Shown one piece after another: positions 24,809 to 27,907 of a DNA stretch of 27,907 bases. The notes under the pieces were generated by a model. The model saw only the letters and a program-made list of their open reading frames with translations, was not told where the DNA came from and made no database searches. Made by a program: the position numbers and the translations under genes. The DNA lies in contig JAYGFA010000102.1 in assembly GCA_046582115.1 (NCBI GenBank), positions 1 through 27,907 on the forward strand, given 5' to 3'. The DNA is from UBA11889 sp046582115 (lineage in GTDB: Bacteria; Pseudomonadota; Gammaproteobacteria; Pseudomonadales; Azotimanducaceae). Each line of letters starts with the position of its first letter. The stretch's first letter is position 1.

Positions 24809-25111
24809 ATGAGCACTGTTGACGGCCAATGGGAAACAACCATGAACACGCCAATGGGCGTGCAGAAAGCAACCATAACCCTCGCTACCGATGGGGATAC
24901 GTTGACTGGAACGATGGCGGGTCAACAAGGAACACTTGAACTCAAGGACGGCGCCGTGGATGGCGATAAAGTGTCCTGGAAAGCGGATATCACCAACCCA
25001 ATGCCAATCACTCTGGAATTTTCAGCAACAGTTGACGGCGATAGCCTTTCCGGCGACGTGAAACTCGGTTCCTTCGGAAACGCGTCATTCACAGGCACGC
25101 GTATCGGCTAG
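24809..25111 (+). CDS. small beta-rich conserved hypothetical protein
   Basis: 100 residues from ATG 24809, chosen over the upstream ATG 24794 because AAGGAG lies 7 bases before it. No signal peptide or membrane helix is present. The protein is a run of short strands with repeated DGD-x-LxG units (DGDTLTGTMAG, DGDKVSW, DGDSLSGDVKLGSFG), as in small beta-barrel or lipocalin-like folds. Similar orphan proteins occur near acyl-CoA metabolism genes in proteobacteria. Two bases after its stop begins the truncated carboxylase gene, so the two were an operon. The function is unknown; the gene itself is convincing. Confidence 0.8.
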   Translation: MSTVDGQWETTMNTPMGVQKATITLATDGDTLTGTMAGQQGTLELKDGAVDGDKVSWKADITNPMPITLEFSATVDGDSLSGDVKLGSFGNASFTGTRIG

Positions 25112-25113
25112 GA

Positions 25114-25296
25114 ATGCACTGGGAAGACGAGATAAAGGAACTCCGTCACCGCGAACAGCTAGCATCGAAGATAGGCGGCCAGGAAAAGGTCGCCCGTCAA
25201 CACGAATTCGGTAAACTCACCATTCGGGAACGAATCGCTGCGATCTGCGATGCGGACCACCCTACTCCGCTCCTACTCCCCGTCCGAGGGCGATGA
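25114..25296 (+). pseudogene. 5' fragment of an acyl-CoA carboxylase carboxyltransferase gene
   Basis: The 60-codon frame begins MHWEDEIKELRHREQLASKI and continues GGQEKVARQHEFGKLTIRER then IAAICDADH. This is the N-terminus of propionyl/methylcrotonyl/acetyl-CoA carboxylase beta-type subunits, normally over 500 residues. After about codon 49 (near 25260) homology stops and an unrelated PTPLLLPVRGR tail runs to TGA. The stop abuts the stop of the convergent DsbA-like gene (25297) with no gap. So more than 90% of the gene is missing and the break lies at about 25260, an apparent deletion or rearrangement. The intact start and operon spacing with the 100-aa gene suggest recent loss. Confidence 0.7.
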
Positions 25297-25950
25297 TTAT
25301 TTCGTTTCTGCTAGGCGTTTTTTAGCTCGCTCAATAAACTGGACCATCACGCCCGGTGTCTGGGCACCTGGTAAAATAAACGCGCCCCCCAACCGGTAGC
25401 AAGGAACACCAACAACGCCAACATCAAAGGCCCGAGCGATATCCTTCATGGTTGCTTCAACGCCCGCATCGCTGTTAAGGAAGTCCCTCACAACCACGTG
25501 AGTCATACCGACGCTGCCAGCACAAGCCACAAGGGCGTCAACGGTTCCGATGTCTGATCCGCTGCAGAAATAGGCCTGGAACAACGCTTCAGCGAGTTCG
25601 TGCTGGCAACCCATTTCTCCCGCCATTGCTAATAACCGATGTGCGGATAGGGTATTGGGGACTCGATCAATAGAAGCGTAATCAAAAGTTATGCCGACCT
25701 CGTCGGCTTCTATCCGAATACGTTCAGGCGTTCGGCTGCCATCCGCAGATTCGCCGTAACGGGCGCGTAAGAATTCCGCGCGAGCCATTCCGCCAGACGG
25801 GAGATTTGGATACAGTTGATAGGGTTTCCATTCAAGCTCGACCTCGCCCACGCCGCCATCCTTGAGTACCGTGTCCAGTCTGCGCTTCCCAATGAAGCAC
25901 CAGGGACAAATAACATCGGAGAATATTTCAATCTTCAAAGGACTAGCCAA
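25297..25950 (-). CDS. DsbA family oxidoreductase, FrnE-like
   Basis: 217 residues with a thioredoxin fold carrying a CPWC site (C15-C18, in IEIFSDVICPWCFIGKRRL). There is no signal peptide, so it is cytoplasmic, as are FrnE and related DsbA-like proteins. Other family blocks are LEWKPYQLYPNLP, NTLSAHRLLAMAGEMG, LFQAYFCSGSDIG and GVVGVPCYRLGGAFILPGAQ (the cis-Pro loop: VGVP). Such proteins exchange disulfides or act as GSH-dependent isomerases; the exact substrate is unknown. It is divergent from the glyoxalase-like gene by 45 bases and ends exactly where the carboxylase fragment ends. Confidence 0.92.
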   Translation of the reverse strand: MASPLKIEIFSDVICPWCFIGKRRLDTVLKDGGVGEVELEWKPYQLYPNLPSGGMARAEFLRARYGESADGSRTPERIRIEADEVGITFDYASIDRVPNTLSAHRLLAMAGEMGCQHELAEALFQAYFCSGSDIGTVDALVACAGSVGMTHVVVRDFLNSDAGVEATMKDIARAFDVGVVGVPCYRLGGAFILPGAQTPGVMVQFIERAKKRLAETK

Positions 25951-25995
25951 GCTGTATTTGAAGCTCGATCATAGGGCGAAGGGGAGGACGCATCC

Positions 25996-26772
25996 ATGAC
26001 CATTCAACTACGTCAAATTTGTCTCGTCGCGAGGGAACTCGGTCCAGTGATCGATGATCTGACGGATGTTTTGGGCATCAATGTGTGCTTTGTCGATCCA
26101 GGCGTCGGCGCATTTGGTCTTGAGAACACGCTCATGTGCGTCGGTCGTAATTTTCTCGAGGTCGTCGCCCCTGTCCAAGAAGGCACAGCAGGTGGTCGAT
26201 ACCTAGATCGGCGTGGGGGTGATGGTGGTTACATGGTCATCTGTCAGGCGGATAACAAAGCGACCCAGCAATCGGTACGTCAACGGGCACTCGACAACGG
26301 GATTCGAATCGCACACGAAAGTGATCGGGACACCTGGAATATATGCCAGATTCACCCTGGCGACATGCGAGCCGCCTTCTTTGAGATCGACTGGGACCAG
26401 CAGGACGACTTCAACGGCAACTGGCAACCATCCGGAGGCCTGCAGTGGGAAGACAAGGTCGACCAGTCCGTGACGGTGGATTACCTTGGCGCCGAACTTC
26501 AAGGACCCGATCCCATTGAATTGGCGGACCTGTGGGGCAAGGTTTCTGGTCTACCCGTAGATCGAAACGGCAGCGAACTTTCGATCCGCTTCAACAACAT
26601 CATCCTTCGATTTGTCGAGGCGACCGACGGCCGGGGTCCAGGCCTTTCTGGATTGGATATTGCCGTCGCCAAAGGCAATCAAATCCTCGATCGGGCACGA
26701 CAACGCGGTGCCTACGTCTCTGACGAAGAGGTCCTACTCTGTGGGACGCGGTTCTACCTCCACCAAGTCTGA
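25996..26772 (+). CDS. VOC superfamily glyoxalase-like protein
   Basis: 258 residues formed of two beta-alpha-beta-beta-beta modules. The first module runs from LRQICLVARELGPVIDDLTD through NTLMCVGRNFLEVVAP, with the metal-type Glu in FLEVV. The second is seen in GPDPIELADLWGKVSGLPV and ELSIRFNNIILRFVEA. The long glyoxalase_3-like layout suggests a lyase, isomerase or dioxygenase fold member, not classic GloA. GGAGG lies about 9 bases before the ATG. The last 39 bases overlap the convergent POT transporter gene. Substrate unknown. Confidence 0.85.
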   Translation: MTIQLRQICLVARELGPVIDDLTDVLGINVCFVDPGVGAFGLENTLMCVGRNFLEVVAPVQEGTAGGRYLDRRGGDGGYMVICQADNKATQQSVRQRALDNGIRIAHESDRDTWNICQIHPGDMRAAFFEIDWDQQDDFNGNWQPSGGLQWEDKVDQSVTVDYLGAELQGPDPIELADLWGKVSGLPVDRNGSELSIRFNNIILRFVEATDGRGPGLSGLDIAVAKGNQILDRARQRGAYVSDEEVLLCGTRFYLHQV

Positions 26773-27907
26773 CTCAGACTCGTACATGAAGCGCCGCACC
26801 AGGGGAGCGGAGGCCATAACGGCAGCACCTAGTGCGATACCAATATAGGCGAGCCAACGAAAAGTATCTGTATAGACGGGCAACGATGAAACCGCATCAA
26901 TGGAGCCACCAGGAATAGCATCCACCGCAGCCGTACCGGCAATCACGCCCGCTAAGTAATGGGCTCCGGCGGATGACAAAAACCAAATGCCCATCATCAG
27001 CCCCATAATTTTCGGTATCGAAAGTCGGGTCACCATCGACAATCCCACCGGTGATAAACAAAGTTCTCCGGTTGTGTGCAACAGGTAGGCGAGCACAAGC
27101 CAAATCACTGCCACTTGACCCCCCGTATCAGCGAAACCGGCCCCATAGACGAGAACAGCAAAACCCAATCCTGCTTGCAAAACGCCTAGTCCAAATTTCA
27201 TCGGTGTCGATGGCTCCCAGCCCCGACGACCCAAGAGTTCCCACCCAATAAAGAAAAACGGCGCAAGCAAAATAATGAACAGCGGGTTCAAAAATCCCAT
27301 TTGCGAGGCCTGCATCTCGAAGCCCAAAAGGTCCTTATTGACATTGCGGTCGGTAAACAACGTCAAGCTCGTGCCCGCCTGCTCAAAAAATGTCCAAAAA
27401 ATAACGGAGACGATGGTCAAGAAAACGACCACCAACAAACGCCGACGCTCGATTCGAGAACAACCCATCACCGCATAACCAACGACGCCGACCACGGCTC
27501 CTAACGACGCAATACCCAGCATCGCACCAACTACTTCGCGGGACTGCATAAGTCCCCATGCAAACATGACGACGATGACGCCGGCTGCATAAATGACCGT
27601 TTCCCTACGCATCCCCATGACGCGACTGGTAAGCACCGCCGGATGGGCGGGAGCTCCGACACCATGGAGCCAACGCTGGCCTCGTACGAACGTGACGAGA
27701 CCGGCAAGCATTCCAATTCCCGCCAGCCCGAAACCATAGGACCAGCCGTAATCCTCATGCTGCCCAAGCCAGCCGCATACGAGCATTGCCGACAATGCCC
27801 CCAGGTTGATTCCCATGTAAAAGAGTGTAAATCCTTGATCCCGGCGCCGTTCGTTCTTCTCGTATAGCTCCCCGACGATATTCGAGATTGATGGTTTGAG
27901 AAACCCG
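26734..27907 (-). CDS. POT family proton-coupled peptide transporter (5' end outside window)
   Basis: The last ~390 codons of a proton-dependent oligopeptide transporter of the major facilitator superfamily; the frame is open to the right edge. The first visible residues GFLKPSISNIVGELYEKNER are the POT signature region, followed by FTLFYMGINLGALSA. Further blocks are VIFWTFFEQAGTSLTLFTDR (the FYxxFEQ-type motif), LNPLFIILLAPFF and LHTTGELCLSPVGLSMVTRL, all typical of DtpT-like proteins. It imports di- and tripeptides across the inner membrane. The hydrophilic tail ESESDLVEVEPRPTE is short. The gene is intact in the visible part. Confidence 0.95.
   Translation of the reverse strand, partial: GFLKPSISNIVGELYEKNERRRDQGFTLFYMGINLGALSAMLVCGWLGQHEDYGWSYGFGLAGIGMLAGLVTFVRGQRWLHGVGAPAHPAVLTSRVMGMRRETVIYAAGVIVVMFAWGLMQSREVVGAMLGIASLGAVVGVVGYAVMGCSRIERRRLLVVVFLTIVSVIFWTFFEQAGTSLTLFTDRNVNKDLLGFEMQASQMGFLNPLFIILLAPFFFIGWELLGRRGWEPSTPMKFGLGVLQAGLGFAVLVYGAGFADTGGQVAVIWLVLAYLLHTTGELCLSPVGLSMVTRLSIPKIMGLMMGIWFLSSAGAHYLAGVIAGTAAVDAIPGGSIDAVSSLPVYTDTFRWLAYIGIALGAAVMASAPLVRRFMYESESDLVEVEPRPTE

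Overview
The window looks like a compact bacterial chromosome segment of roughly 50% GC, most likely proteobacterial and perhaps gammaproteobacterial. That placement rests on protein style only: LonA, AsnS, CysZ/EI24, dimeric dUTPase, a FemAB-like acyltransferase and acyl-CoA catabolism genes. Starts are often GTG or TTG, neighbouring 3' ends overlap or abut, and at least three genes are broken or truncated. The picture is a tightly packed genome with ongoing local gene loss. No rRNA, tRNA, CRISPR array, prophage or insertion sequence was seen.

Left part (1-9000). A CitE/HpcH-type lyase pseudogene (minus; one frameshift, one nonsense codon; runs off the left edge) is followed by a carboxymuconolactone-decarboxylase-family protein, a luciferase-like flavin monooxygenase, a flavodoxin-like protein, a 3' remnant of a MATE efflux gene, a FemAB-like acyltransferase, asnS, and a minus-strand pair of acyl-CoA synthetase and aminoglycoside-phosphotransferase-fold kinase.

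Middle (9000-16200). A MerR regulator of the CarH/LitR-like class, without a recognisable B12-binding motif, has TGTACA-type sites over its own -10 box. Just downstream of it lies a second promoter, TTGACA-18 bp-TACTAT, preceded by an 11-bp direct repeat (TACTGTACAAA TACTATACATA) and carrying another TGTACA at the -10. No protein gene follows this promoter, only a structured stretch whose hairpin loops are C-rich. I propose a MerR-controlled small RNA, the most unusual signal in the window. Then come a second APH-fold kinase, cysZ, a second luciferase-like oxidoreductase coupled to a Nudix hydrolase, a macrodomain protein, a dimeric dUTPase (the last three form a nucleotide-sanitation neighbourhood) and a D-2-hydroxyacid dehydrogenase.

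Right part (16200-27907). A two-gene acyl-CoA dehydrogenase unit is followed by a perfect 13-bp inverted repeat, a heat-shock-like promoter and lon. Next are a sarcosine-oxidase-like flavoprotein, a membrane-anchored PEGA-repeat/FGE-sulfatase-domain protein, a nuclease-like conserved hypothetical, a 100-aa beta-rich protein fused in operon with only the first ~50 codons of an acyl-CoA carboxylase gene, a FrnE-like DsbA protein, a glyoxalase-like protein and a POT peptide transporter cut by the right edge. Ligase, acyl-CoA dehydrogenases, APH-fold kinases, CitE-like lyase and carboxylase remnant together suggest a lifestyle built on degrading organic acids, lipids or sterol-like compounds, but no complete pathway can be named.
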